Shown here in pieces: positions 57,114 to 64,000 of a stretch of DNA of 64,000 bases (position 1 is the stretch's first letter; every line of letters starts with the position of its first letter). A program made the translations under genes and the position numbers. The DNA is from Nannocystis exedens (GTDB taxonomy: Bacteria; Myxococcota_A; Polyangia; Nannocystales; Nannocystaceae), in NCBI RefSeq assembly GCF_002343915.1, contig NZ_NETK01000001.1, forward strand, positions 8,012,001 to 8,076,000, written 5' to 3'. The notes under the pieces are model-generated. The model did no database searches, was not told the DNA's origin, and saw only the letters and a program-made list of their open reading frames with translations.

Positions 57114-57258
57114 CATGTCTGCATGGACATGTCCCTTCGGCTTTATGCGGAGCCGCTTCGGCTGTCCGGAAGGACAGGCGCGGCTTGCCGGAGAGACCGA
57201 CGCGGCGCGCTGTCGCGGCCGGGGGCCGCGCTCGGCAGGGGCTGTCCGAGAGGACAGG
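57114..57258. repeat. Group of 14-bp phased repeats before pssA end
   Basis: CATG 57114 and 57128; GCTG 57161 with CAGG 57175 (CTGTCC-GGAA-GGACAG); GCTG 57241 with CAGG 57255 (CTGTCC-GAGA-GGACAG). All pairs are 14 apart. They fill the gap between the convergent lipoprotein and pssA genes. Confidence 0.8.
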
Positions 57259-57326
57259 CGTGCCCTGCTGCCCGAAGGGACAGGGCGCGGCGAGCCGCCA
57301 GGAGGACTGCTCGCCGCGGGCGCGGC

Positions 57327-58160
57327 TCACTCGTCGCCGACGGGGAACAGCGGCGGCTTGGGCTGGCCGCGGTACTCCGGGCCGATCTGGCCCCACACCA
57401 GCCAGATCGCCAGCCAGGTCGACGGCAGCAGGACCATGAACTCGGGGTAGACGCGCATGACGAGGAACGCCATCGCCACCAGCGACAGCGCGGCGACGAC
57501 GAGGTTGGCCCAGCGGGCGCGCAGCGCCCCGAACTTCTTGTTGCGCAGGTTCGAGACCATCAGCAGCGCGCCGACGATCATCGCCCACGGGAACGCGCCC
57601 CACACCTCGGGCCCGAGCTGCAGGTCGCCGAACAGCCGGCCCTCGGCGAACCGGTCGGGCGCGGCGAGCGGGTTGTCGGGCCCGCCGTACTTGAGGCAGA
57701 CGAGGAACCAGTTGACCAAAAGGCCGGCGGCGAGGGTGGTCGGCACGCCGTGGAAGATGGTCTTGTCGGTGATCTCGGCGTCGCTGAGGACGTTGAAGCG
57801 GGCCAGCCGCACGGCCGCGGCGGCCAGCCACAGGCCGGCCGCCAGCAGCGCCCAGGCGAGGCCCGAACCTGACCCGAAGGGCAGGCCGGGCGTCGAGCTC
57901 AGCGCGGTCAACACCAGAAACGGCGGGACCACGCCGAAGTTGAAGAAGTCGGCGAACGAGTCCATCTGCACGCCGAAGCTGCTGGTGGCCTGCAGCCGGC
58001 GGGCGACGAAGCCGTCGGCCCGGTCGAGGAAGGTCGAGAACAGCAGCAGCCAGGCGGCGGCGACGTAGTCGCCGCGGTGCGCCAGCAGCATCGCCCCGAG
58101 GCCGCAGGCCATGGCGCCCACGGTGATGAAGTTCGGCGCGAGGTACGGGACCTTCGACAT
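57327..58160 (-). CDS. pssA: CDP-diacylglycerol-serine O-phosphatidyltransferase
   Basis: 277 residues with about eight membrane helices. The CDP-alcohol phosphatidyltransferase signature is complete: DRADGFVARRLQATSSFG followed by the two aspartates of MDSFADF. Similarity over the N-terminus (MSKVPYLAPNFITVGAMACG) fits the PssA type, which makes phosphatidylserine, the precursor of phosphatidylethanolamine. It begins 8 bases after adk on the same strand, so it is the second gene of that operon. The last about 60 residues extend beyond the core domain. Confidence 0.9.
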   Translation of the reverse strand: MSKVPYLAPNFITVGAMACGLGAMLLAHRGDYVAAAWLLLFSTFLDRADGFVARRLQATSSFGVQMDSFADFFNFGVVPPFLVLTALSSTPGLPFGSGSGLAWALLAAGLWLAAAAVRLARFNVLSDAEITDKTIFHGVPTTLAAGLLVNWFLVCLKYGGPDNPLAAPDRFAEGRLFGDLQLGPEVWGAFPWAMIVGALLMVSNLRNKKFGALRARWANLVVAALSLVAMAFLVMRVYPEFMVLLPSTWLAIWLVWGQIGPEYRGQPKPPLFPVGDE

Positions 58161-58168
58161 GATTCGCC

Positions 58169-58813
58169 TCAGCCGGCGGAGCGCGGCGCGCCGAGCACCG
58201 CCAGCAGCCGGGCGGTGACCTCGTCGGGCGAGCCGACGCCGTCGACCCGCTTCAGCAGGCCCTTGGCCTCGTAGAACGGCACGATCGGCGAGGTCTCGCG
58301 GTGGTACTTGTCGAGCCGCGCGGTCACGGCGGTCTCGAAGTCGTCGTTGCGGTGGACCAGACGACCGGCGACCTCGGCCGGCGGCGGGTTGAACTTGAGG
58401 TGATAGATGGCGCCGGTCTCGGGGTCGCTGCGCCGGCCGGTGACGCGCTCGACGATCAGCGAGTCCGGCACCTCGAACAGGACGACGGCGTCGAGCGCGA
58501 CCCCGGCGGCGGCGAGCGCGACGTCCAGCGCCTCGGCCTGCGCCCGCGTGCGCGGGAAGCCGTCGAGCAGGAAGCCGCGGGCGCAGTCGGGCCGCTGGAT
58601 CCGCTCGATCACCATGCCGATGACCACGTCGTCCGGGACGAGGTCGCCGCGCTTCATCGCCGCGTCGGCCTTCTTGCCCAGCTCGGTGCCGTTGCGGACC
58701 GCCTCGCGCAGCATGTCCCCGGAGGAGATGTGGGGGATCCCGTGGGTCGAGACGATGTACTGGGCCTGGGTGCCTTTGCCGGCGCCGGGCGGGCCGATGA
58801 GGATCGTACGCAT
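58169..58813 (-). CDS. adk: Adenylate kinase
   Basis: 214 residues, the normal bacterial size. P-loop GPPGAGKGT at residues 7-15, NMP-binding SSGDMLREAVRNGTELGKK, the DGFPRTRAQAEAL segment and LID-domain VTGRRSDPETGAIYHLKFNP. The LID lacks the four zinc cysteines. It converts AMP and ATP to two ADP. The start is set by the family N-terminus (MRTILIGPPG). No clear ribosome-binding site is seen. pssA follows after 8 bases. Confidence 0.96.
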   Translation of the reverse strand: MRTILIGPPGAGKGTQAQYIVSTHGIPHISSGDMLREAVRNGTELGKKADAAMKRGDLVPDDVVIGMVIERIQRPDCARGFLLDGFPRTRAQAEALDVALAAAGVALDAVVLFEVPDSLIVERVTGRRSDPETGAIYHLKFNPPPAEVAGRLVHRNDDFETAVTARLDKYHRETSPIVPFYEAKGLLKRVDGVGSPDEVTARLLAVLGAPRSAG

Positions 58814-59302
58814 AGAGGAGAAGCTCTCAGGTGGTGCGGGCCCCGCCGCGCACATGCGCGAAAAGGCCCGTTGGCGCGGCAACTGTGACACGGGCCCGCG
58901 GGGACCCGCAAGGTTTCCGACCGCGCGCCCGCCGACCCCGGCGCGGCGCAAACCGCCCCGGAGGTCCGACCCGGGCGATCACGCGGGTGCGCAGCGCCGC
59001 AGCCGGGGCCAGGATCACGGAGAAAGAAGATCGCCGCGCGGCTCGCGATCGCGGCGCGTGCTCCCGCCCGGCGCCGTGAAGCCGGCCGCACAGGTGGCTC
59101 GGCAGCGGGGCGGTGAGGGGCGGAGGAGGTCGGCGGCCGGTCGAGCCGCGCGGGGCGTCCGGGAGAGGAAGCAGCGCCGCGGTTCAGGCACGCCCGCCGT
59201 GCGCAGAGCCGGTGGGAAAGAAGGAGCGTGCTGCTCGTGCCGCACCGGTGCGAGAGGCCGCGAGGTGGCAGGCCGAGTCTGCGCGGGCGGCTCGCGAAGA
59301 GA
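58814..59302. other. Left part of the long adk upstream region
   Basis: GC-rich, no recognised protein or RNA gene. It leads into the 91-bp repeat array. It should contain the adk-pssA promoter. A weak relative of the repeat unit may begin near 59200. Confidence 0.4.
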
Positions 59303-59800
59303 GCCGCATCGCGTCGTGTATCAAGGAGAAGGTTGCGAGGTGGCAGGTCGAAGTCCTGCGCGGAGTCAGGCCCGAAATTGCGAGCGACTCGTCGGGAGGG
59401 CGAGCCGCGTCGGTTTGTGAAGTAAAGAGGTTCGAGGTGGCAGGCGATGGGCCGCGTGCGGGCCCGAATTGCGAGCGGCTCGTCGGGCGGACCAGCCGCG
59501 TCGGTTCGTGAAGTAAAGAGGTTCGAGGTGGCAGGCGATGGGCCGCGTGCGGGCCCGAATTGCGAGCGGCTCGTCGGGCGGACCAGCCGCGTCGGTTCGT
59601 GAAGCAAGGAGAGGTTCGAGGCGGCAGGTCGACGGGCTGCGTGCGGACCCGAAAGTGCGGGCGGCCCGTCCGAAGACGAGCCGCGTCGGTCCGTAAAGAA
59701 GGAGAGGTCGCGGGCGACAGGTCGAGGCTCTGCGCGCGGAGGCGGGCCCGAAATTGCGAGCGGCCCGCCGGAGGGCGAGCCGCGTCGGTCAGCCACACAA
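59303..59800. repeat. Intergenic minisatellite, about 91-101 bp units
   Basis: Units start with GCCGCGTCGGT or close variants at 59303, 59404, 59495, 59586, 59680 and 59779, giving lengths 101, 91, 91, 94 and 99. The two central copies (59404 and 59495) are nearly identical. Each unit has a GAGGTTCGAGGTGGCAGG stretch, a CGGGCCCG palindrome and CGAGC-G-GCTCG. Unit length is not a multiple of three, and open frames through it on both strands encode only low-complexity Arg/Pro/Gly sequence, so it is probably non-coding. It lies between AMMECR1 and adk, both on the minus strand. Confidence 0.85.
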
Positions 59801-59825
59801 AGAGAGGATCGAGCAGGCGTGCGGC

Positions 59826-60506
59826 TCAGTGGACGTACTGCACGAGCAGCGAGTGACCGCCCGCGTGGCTGGCCGCGGCGCCGGGGTGAGCCGGCGCGAC
59901 CACGGGCTCGCCGAAGGTCTCGGTGAGGAACACGCGGGCGCGGATCCGGGGGCCGTCGTGGATCGGCGACAGCCCGGCCTTGCGCATCAACGCGGCCAGG
60001 AAGTCGTGCGGGCGCGGCAGCTGCCGCCACACCACCGGCAAGAACACGGCCTGGCGCGAGCCGATGCCGAGGATCACGCCGTCGCGGCCGGGCATGATGG
60101 CCTCGGCGATCGCGTCGAAGCCGACGCACTCGAGTTGGTGCGGCTCGCCGAGGATCGAGATCTCCCCGTTCATGCGGTGCCAGCGGGACGGCCGGGCCGG
60201 CGAGGTCCGCGGATCGTGGAGCCCCGCCTGCACCGCGTAGCGCACCACGGCCTGCTCGAGGTTGGGCCACGGCTCGAGCGAGCCGATGCAGCCGACCAAC
60301 TCGCGCACGTCGTGCCACGAGACGAACACCCGCGCCGGCGCCTCGAGTCGAGGCTCCTCGTCAGGGCGCTCGGCCACGCCGACCGCAAGATCCGTCGCGT
60401 CCGGATCTTTCGCGGCCATGGCGTCGCGCAACGCCCGACGGGCGAGGTGAAGCAGCCAGCGACGCGCCGCTTCGGAGAGCGGCTCGGGGAAGGGGGCCTT
60501 TGCCAT
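59826..60506 (-). CDS. AMMECR1-domain protein
   Basis: 226 residues. The family core is clear: LHLARRALRDAMAAKDP, APARVFVSWHDVRELVGCIG (LRGCIG in most members), SLEPWPNLEQAVVRYAVQAG, GRDGVILGIGSRQAVFLPVV and a terminal FLAALMRKAGL. AMMECR1 proteins often occur with Memo and radical-SAM genes, but none is adjacent here. The biochemical role of the family is unsettled. The N-terminus and C-terminus extend the core by about 20 residues each. Confidence 0.88.
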   Translation of the reverse strand: MAKAPFPEPLSEAARRWLLHLARRALRDAMAAKDPDATDLAVGVAERPDEEPRLEAPARVFVSWHDVRELVGCIGSLEPWPNLEQAVVRYAVQAGLHDPRTSPARPSRWHRMNGEISILGEPHQLECVGFDAIAEAIMPGRDGVILGIGSRQAVFLPVVWRQLPRPHDFLAALMRKAGLSPIHDGPRIRARVFLTETFGEPVVAPAHPGAAASHAGGHSLLVQYVH

Positions 60507-60965
60507 GTCCAACGCCGGCGAACTATGGATCCTTCGGGCCGCGACGTCGACGGAAAAATGCGGGCGGCGCCGTCGCGAATCGGACCCACACGTCGAGCTC
60601 GCCGACCGCGATGGCCGCCGGGCAATTGTCCGTGCGCGGGGTCCCGTCGGCGAGGCGGCGGCGTCCTCGTCGTCGCGGTCGCGAGGGCCACGCCGGCGAG
60701 GGCGGCGAGGGCGGCGAGGGCGTCGAGCGCCGCAGCCGAATGCCGACCACGCCGCGTGGCTCCGACGCCGGCAGCATCGCCAGACGCCCGCGTGGCACCG
60801 ACGCGGGATCGGGGCGCGGCCGATCGGCGGGCGAGGGGGCCGAGATCTCCGAGCTGTCCGAAAGGACAGCCAGGAAGCCACCGCGGGCTCGCAGGAGCCA
60901 CCGCCCTCACCTCGCCCCGCGCGGGCGGGACCTCGGGCGGTGACCTCCCGGGGAAGTTCGCCGCC
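60507..60965. other. AMMECR1 upstream region with one repeat hairpin
   Basis: Upstream region of the AMMECR1 gene, 459 bases. It contains GCTGTCC-GAAA-GGACAGC (60853-60870), a member of the 14-base family (GCTG 60853, CAGC 60867). CATAGT on the minus strand near 60524 could be the AMMECR1 -10 box. No gene was recognised. Confidence 0.5.
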
Positions 60966-61430
60966 GAGGTGCCGGTCGCCTCGCGCTCGCGCCGGCGGGC
61001 GGCCACCTGGCGGGCATCACCGCCGAGGTGGCGGTCGCGTCGCGCGGTCGAGACCTCCGGCGGCCGCCTGACGGAGTCACCGAGGTGCCGGTCACCTCGC
61101 GCCCGCGTGGCCCGCGGCCACCTGGCGGGAATCACCGCGGTGCGGCTCGCCTGCCCTCCGGCGGGCCAGCTGGCGGGAATCACCACCGAGGTGCGGCTCG
61201 CCTCGCGAGGCCAGACCTCGGGCCGCCTGGCGGGAATCAGCGCGGCTCGCCTCGCGGGGCCAGACTTCGGGCCACCTGGCGGGAATCACCGCCGAGGTGC
61301 GGCTCGCCTCGCGTGGCCAGACCTCGGGCCACCTGGCGGGAGTCAGCGCCGAGGCGCGGCTCGCCTTGCGCGGCGGGGACCTCCGGCAGCGACCACCCGC
61401 CAAATTCACCGCCGAAGGCCGGTCGGGGTG
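60966..61430. repeat. Intergenic minisatellite, about 57 bp units with conserved hairpin
   Basis: Around nine diverged units begin near 60966, 61025, 61082, 61138, 61188, 61240, 61294, 61351 and 61414, with common spacing 50-63 and most often 57. Many units contain CACCTGGCGG-GAATCA-CCGCCGAGGTG (for example 61273-61299), a 10-bp stem with one bulged G and a conserved GAATCA loop. Two short GC-rich segments separate hairpins. It is unrelated in sequence to the 91-bp array 1.2 kb to the left. It lies upstream of the Mpo1-like gene. Confidence 0.8.
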
Positions 61431-61596
61431 CGCTGCAGCGAGGATCGGCGCCGTCGCTCGACCTCGTCGCGCCCGCGGTGCTGGCACTTCCGGCGCCGGG
61501 CTCGCGAGTCGGGCGCACCGGCGGCCAGCGACGGCACGCGCGCCGGCGCGCAGGCGGGTGTGCCGACGGCGCCGGGGATGCGATACAACAGGACCC

Positions 61597-61956
61597 GTGA
61601 GCACCCTGGATCGGATCGCCAGCATCGACGAGTTCTGGACCCGCGAGTTCGCGTACTACCTGCACGAGCACCGCCACCCGCTCAACCGGCTGACCCACAT
61701 GTTCGGGGTCCCGATCCTGGTGGTGACCGGCGTCGGCGCCGTCGCCACGCTGAGCTGGAAGATGTTCGTGATCGGCTGGACGATCGGCTGGGCGTTCCAG
61801 ATCGCGGGGCACCGCATCGAGGGCAACAAGCCGGCGCTGCTCAAGCGGCCGATCTCGTGGCTCATGGGGCCCGTGATGGTGATGGTCGAGTTCCTCGAGC
61901 TGGCCGGCCTGCACTTCGGCTTCGCCCGTCGCGCCCGCAACATCGTCGGGCTTTGA
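61597..61956 (+). CDS. Mpo1-like (DUF962) membrane protein
   Basis: 119 residues from GTG 61597; TACAAC is 7 bases upstream. The family motifs are present: YLHEHRHPLNRLTHMFGVPI and FQIAGHRIEGNKPAL, with conserved His residues and EGNKP, and two or three membrane helices (ILVVTGVGAVATLSWKMFV; LMGPVMVMVEFLELAGLHFG). Yeast Mpo1 is an iron-dependent dioxygenase of 2-hydroxy fatty acids in lipid breakdown; the bacterial members are presumed similar. It ends 31 bases before the peptidase gene. Confidence 0.88.
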   Translation: MSTLDRIASIDEFWTREFAYYLHEHRHPLNRLTHMFGVPILVVTGVGAVATLSWKMFVIGWTIGWAFQIAGHRIEGNKPALLKRPISWLMGPVMVMVEFLELAGLHFGFARRARNIVGL

Positions 61957-61987
61957 GCGCCGATCTCGCGCTGGTATGGTGGCCGGG

Positions 61988-64000
61988 ATGCACACCCGGC
62001 CGCACCTCGTCCTCTCGCGCTCCGCCCGCTGCCTCGGGCTCGCCGCCGCCGTCTCGCTGGTGGCCTCGCCGGCCCGCGCCGACGAGGGGCAGTGGATGCC
62101 CGGTCAGATCGTCGAGCTCGACCGCGCCAAGCTGAGCGCGATGGGCCTCGAGCTGCCGCTGGAGCAGCTTTGGAGCGACAACACCGGGCTGATGCGCGCC
62201 GCCGTCAACCTCTCGGGCTGCTCGGCGGCGTTCGTGTCGGCCGAGGGCCTGATCGCCACCAATCATCACTGCGCGCACGGGGCGATCCAGGCCGTCAGCA
62301 GCGTCGAGCACGACTACCTCAAGGACGGCTTCCTCGCCCGCACGCGCGCCGAGGAGCTGCCGGGCAAGGGCCTGTCGGTGCGGGTGCTCGAGCGCATCGA
62401 CGACGTCACGGCGGAGGTGCTGGCGGGCGCGGCGGAGCTGACCGACGACCGGGCGCGGGCGCAGGCGATCGACCGCGCGCGCAAGCAGATCGTCGACGCC
62501 TGCGAGAAGCCCGGCGGCGGCCTGCGCTGCGAGGTGGCGGCGTTCTACAACATGAGCCTGTTCCAGCGCTTCACCTACCGCGAGCTCCGCGACGTGCGGC
62601 TGGTGTACGCGCCGCCCTCGGCGATCGGCGAGTTCGGCGGCGAGATCGACAACTGGATGTGGCCGCGGCACACCGGCGACTTCACGCTGCTGCGCGCCTA
62701 CGTCGGGCCCGGCGGCGAGCCGGCCGAGCGCGCCGACGCCAACGTGCCGTACAAGCCCGACGTGTGGCTGCCGGTGGCGCACTCAGGGGTCAAGGCCGGC
62801 GACTTCGTGGCGGTGCTGGGCTACCCCGGCAACACCGAGCGCTACCTGCCGCTGTCGGAGGTCGAGCGCTACGCGTCGCAGATCTTCCCGGCCCGCATCG
62901 ACCTCCTCGGCGAGTGGGTGGCGATCTTCGAGGAGCTCGGCGCGACCGACCCGGCGCGCGCGATCAAGGTGGCGTCCGCGAAGAAGGGCCTCGCCAACCG
63001 GCTGAAGAACGCCCGCGGCATGCTCGCCGGGTTCGCGGCGATCGGCCTGCTCGAGCGCCGCCGCGCCGAGGAGGCCGAGCTCGAGAAGTGGGCCGCGGAC
63101 TCGGGCGACCGCTCGCACCGCGAGGCGCTGCCGGCCCTGCGCAAGCTCAGCGAGGAGCGCAAGGACAGCTTCGCCCACGACTACCTGCTCGAGCAGGTGC
63201 CGAACGGACCGAACCTGCTCGGGCTGGCGATCGACCTGGTCCGCCGCGCGCGCGAGCGGCAAAAGCCCGACCTCGAGCGCTCGTCGGGCTACATGGACCG
63301 CAACGAGAAGAAGCTGTGGGACCGCCAGGAGCGGCGCCTCCGCGACTTCGACCCGGAGGTCGACGCGCACCTGCTGGCGTCGGTGATCGCCCGCGCGCAG
63401 GCGCTGCCGGCCGCGTGGAAGCTGGATGCCTTCAAGGACATGTCCCCGGAGCCAGTCGCGGCGAGGCCCGGGGCGGATGGCGCGAAGGACATGGCCGCAA
63501 AGTCAGGCTCGGGGCGCGAGCGCTACCTGAAGCAGGCGCGGCAGCTGATCGCCCGCACCAAGCTGCTGGGCGAGGGCAAGGCGAAGGCGCTGTTCGACGC
63601 CGCCGACCCGGCCGCGCTGGCGGCCAGCGGCGACCCGTTCGTCGCGCTGGCGCTGGCGCTGGCGCCGGCGATCGAGGCGGCCGAGGCGCGGGCCGAGACG
63701 CGGGCGGGGGCGCTGTCGCGGCTCGGGCCGGCGTACTTCTCGATGCTCCGCAAGGTCCGCTCCGGGCCGGTCTACCCCGACGCCAACGGCACCCTGCGCC
63801 TGTCGTACGCGTCGATCCAGGGCTACAAGCCGCGCGAGGGGCTGGTGGCGACGCCGCAGACGACGCTGACCGGGCAGATGGCGAAGGTCACCGGCGAGGA
63901 CCCGTTCACGATGCCGGAGCGGGTGCTGGCGGCTGTCCCGAAGGCCAGGGAGAGCTACTGGGCCGACCCGATCCTCGGCGACGTGCCGATCGCGTTCCTG
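61988..64000 (+). CDS. S46-family dipeptidyl peptidase (3' end beyond the window)
   Basis: 671 codons are in frame from ATG 61988 to the right edge with no stop. TATGGT (61975-61980) is 7 bases upstream. A signal peptide (LGLAAAVSLVASPARA) precedes the S46 domain: SGCSAAFVSAEGLIATNHHC with the catalytic His, and EIDNWMWPRHTGDF with the catalytic Asp. The serine motif (GNSGSP in the family) should follow shortly after the last visible residues (VPIAFL), so it is just outside. DPP7/DPP11-type enzymes cut dipeptides from peptide N-termini in the periplasm. Two phased repeat pairs (63439/63453, 63490/63504) encode a non-conserved segment. Confidence 0.9.
   Translation, partial: MHTRPHLVLSRSARCLGLAAAVSLVASPARADEGQWMPGQIVELDRAKLSAMGLELPLEQLWSDNTGLMRAAVNLSGCSAAFVSAEGLIATNHHCAHGAIQAVSSVEHDYLKDGFLARTRAEELPGKGLSVRVLERIDDVTAEVLAGAAELTDDRARAQAIDRARKQIVDACEKPGGGLRCEVAAFYNMSLFQRFTYRELRDVRLVYAPPSAIGEFGGEIDNWMWPRHTGDFTLLRAYVGPGGEPAERADANVPYKPDVWLPVAHSGVKAGDFVAVLGYPGNTERYLPLSEVERYASQIFPARIDLLGEWVAIFEELGATDPARAIKVASAKKGLANRLKNARGMLAGFAAIGLLERRRAEEAELEKWAADSGDRSHREALPALRKLSEERKDSFAHDYLLEQVPNGPNLLGLAIDLVRRARERQKPDLERSSGYMDRNEKKLWDRQERRLRDFDPEVDAHLLASVIARAQALPAAWKLDAFKDMSPEPVAARPGADGAKDMAAKSGSGRERYLKQARQLIARTKLLGEGKAKALFDAADPAALAASGDPFVALALALAPAIEAAEARAETRAGALSRLGPAYFSMLRKVRSGPVYPDANGTLRLSYASIQGYKPREGLVATPQTTLTGQMAKVTGEDPFTMPERVLAAVPKARESYWADPILGDVPIAFL
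63439..63949. repeat. 14-bp phased repeat pairs inside the S46 peptidase gene
   Basis: CATG 63439 with CAGT 63453, CATG 63490 with CAGG 63504, and GCTG 63932 with CAGG 63946, each 14 apart. The first two pairs flank a Pro/Ala/Gly-rich stretch (EPVAARPGADGAKDMAAKS) that looks like an insertion between family-conserved helices. Confidence 0.6.

Noticed and set aside
59303..59800. CRISPR-like array
   Set aside because: Units are contiguous, 91-101 bp, with no short conserved repeat separated by unique spacers, and no cas genes are present.
58654..60318. 554-codon frame through the 91-bp repeats
   Set aside because: Repeated Arg/Pro/Ser peptides in several frames at once, overlapping adk and AMMECR1 antisense; unit length breaks the frame, so treated as non-coding.
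59754..62135. 793-codon plus-strand frame covering 61.0-61.4 kb repeats
   Set aside because: It runs through the minisatellite and into the Mpo1-like and peptidase genes in the wrong frame; composition is Arg/Gly/Pro-rich without domains.

Overview
The window is very GC-rich DNA with mostly short intergenic gaps. It is most likely from a myxobacterium (Myxococcota, possibly near Nannocystis/Haliangium); this is inference. The basis is the secreted lipoproteins with Ser/Thr-rich linkers and Cys-rich bodies, a full MoxR/Bat operon, TPR proteins with a C-terminal membrane anchor, and the mix of a 2-oxoacid:ferredoxin oxidoreductase with a complete 2-oxoglutarate dehydrogenase.

Layout. 1-5.9 kb: selenocysteine machinery (3' end of selA, selB, selD), interrupted by a two-gene envelope operon. 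selD itself needs UGA read-through. 6.3-7.6 kb: a lipoprotein and a small unknown protein. 7.8-18.0 kb, all on the minus strand: moxR, DUF58, a DUF4381-like protein, two VWA proteins (BatA, BatB), TPR BatC, BatD and a TPR/SH3 BatE-like protein. 18.4-24.6 kb: HtrA-like protease, RlmI-like methyltransferase, a predicted outer-membrane protein, gpmI and a lipoprotein. 24.5-31.8 kb: P450/TetR divergent pair, map, two ArsA-like ATPases flanking a biotin carrier protein, and tcdA. 31.9-38.2 kb: sspB, glutaryl-CoA dehydrogenase, a MauE/DoxX protein, ychF and small proteins. 38.3-46.1 kb: Cys-rich lipoprotein, korAB, and an isopropylmalate-synthase-like enzyme behind a TPR protein. 46.3-53.5 kb: a predicted propeller protein and sucA-sucB-lpd. 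53.8-64 kb: a coiled-coil pair, a Cys-rich lipoprotein, adk-pssA, AMMECR1, an Mpo1-like protein and an S46 peptidase cut by the right edge.

The most unusual signal is a dispersed repeat that no gene explains: decamers close to RRRCATGYYY separated by exactly 4 bases, so that CATG (or CAGG, CCTG, CAGC, CCGG) cores recur every 14 bases, up to six in a row. Neighbouring arms are often complementary, giving chains of tetraloop hairpins. The arrays fill gaps between genes, sit at convergent gene ends, supply start and stop codons (gpmI, lpd, sucB), and lie inside coding sequences at linkers and tails.

Other notable structures are a 66/63-bp array before batC that copies its ribosome-binding site and start into a chain of 41-codon mini-ORFs, two further intergenic minisatellites at 59.3-59.8 and 61.0-61.4 kb, and many genes with a TANNNT box only 7-9 bases before the start codon, which suggests leaderless mRNAs. 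No rRNA, tRNA, CRISPR, insertion sequence or phage gene was recognised.
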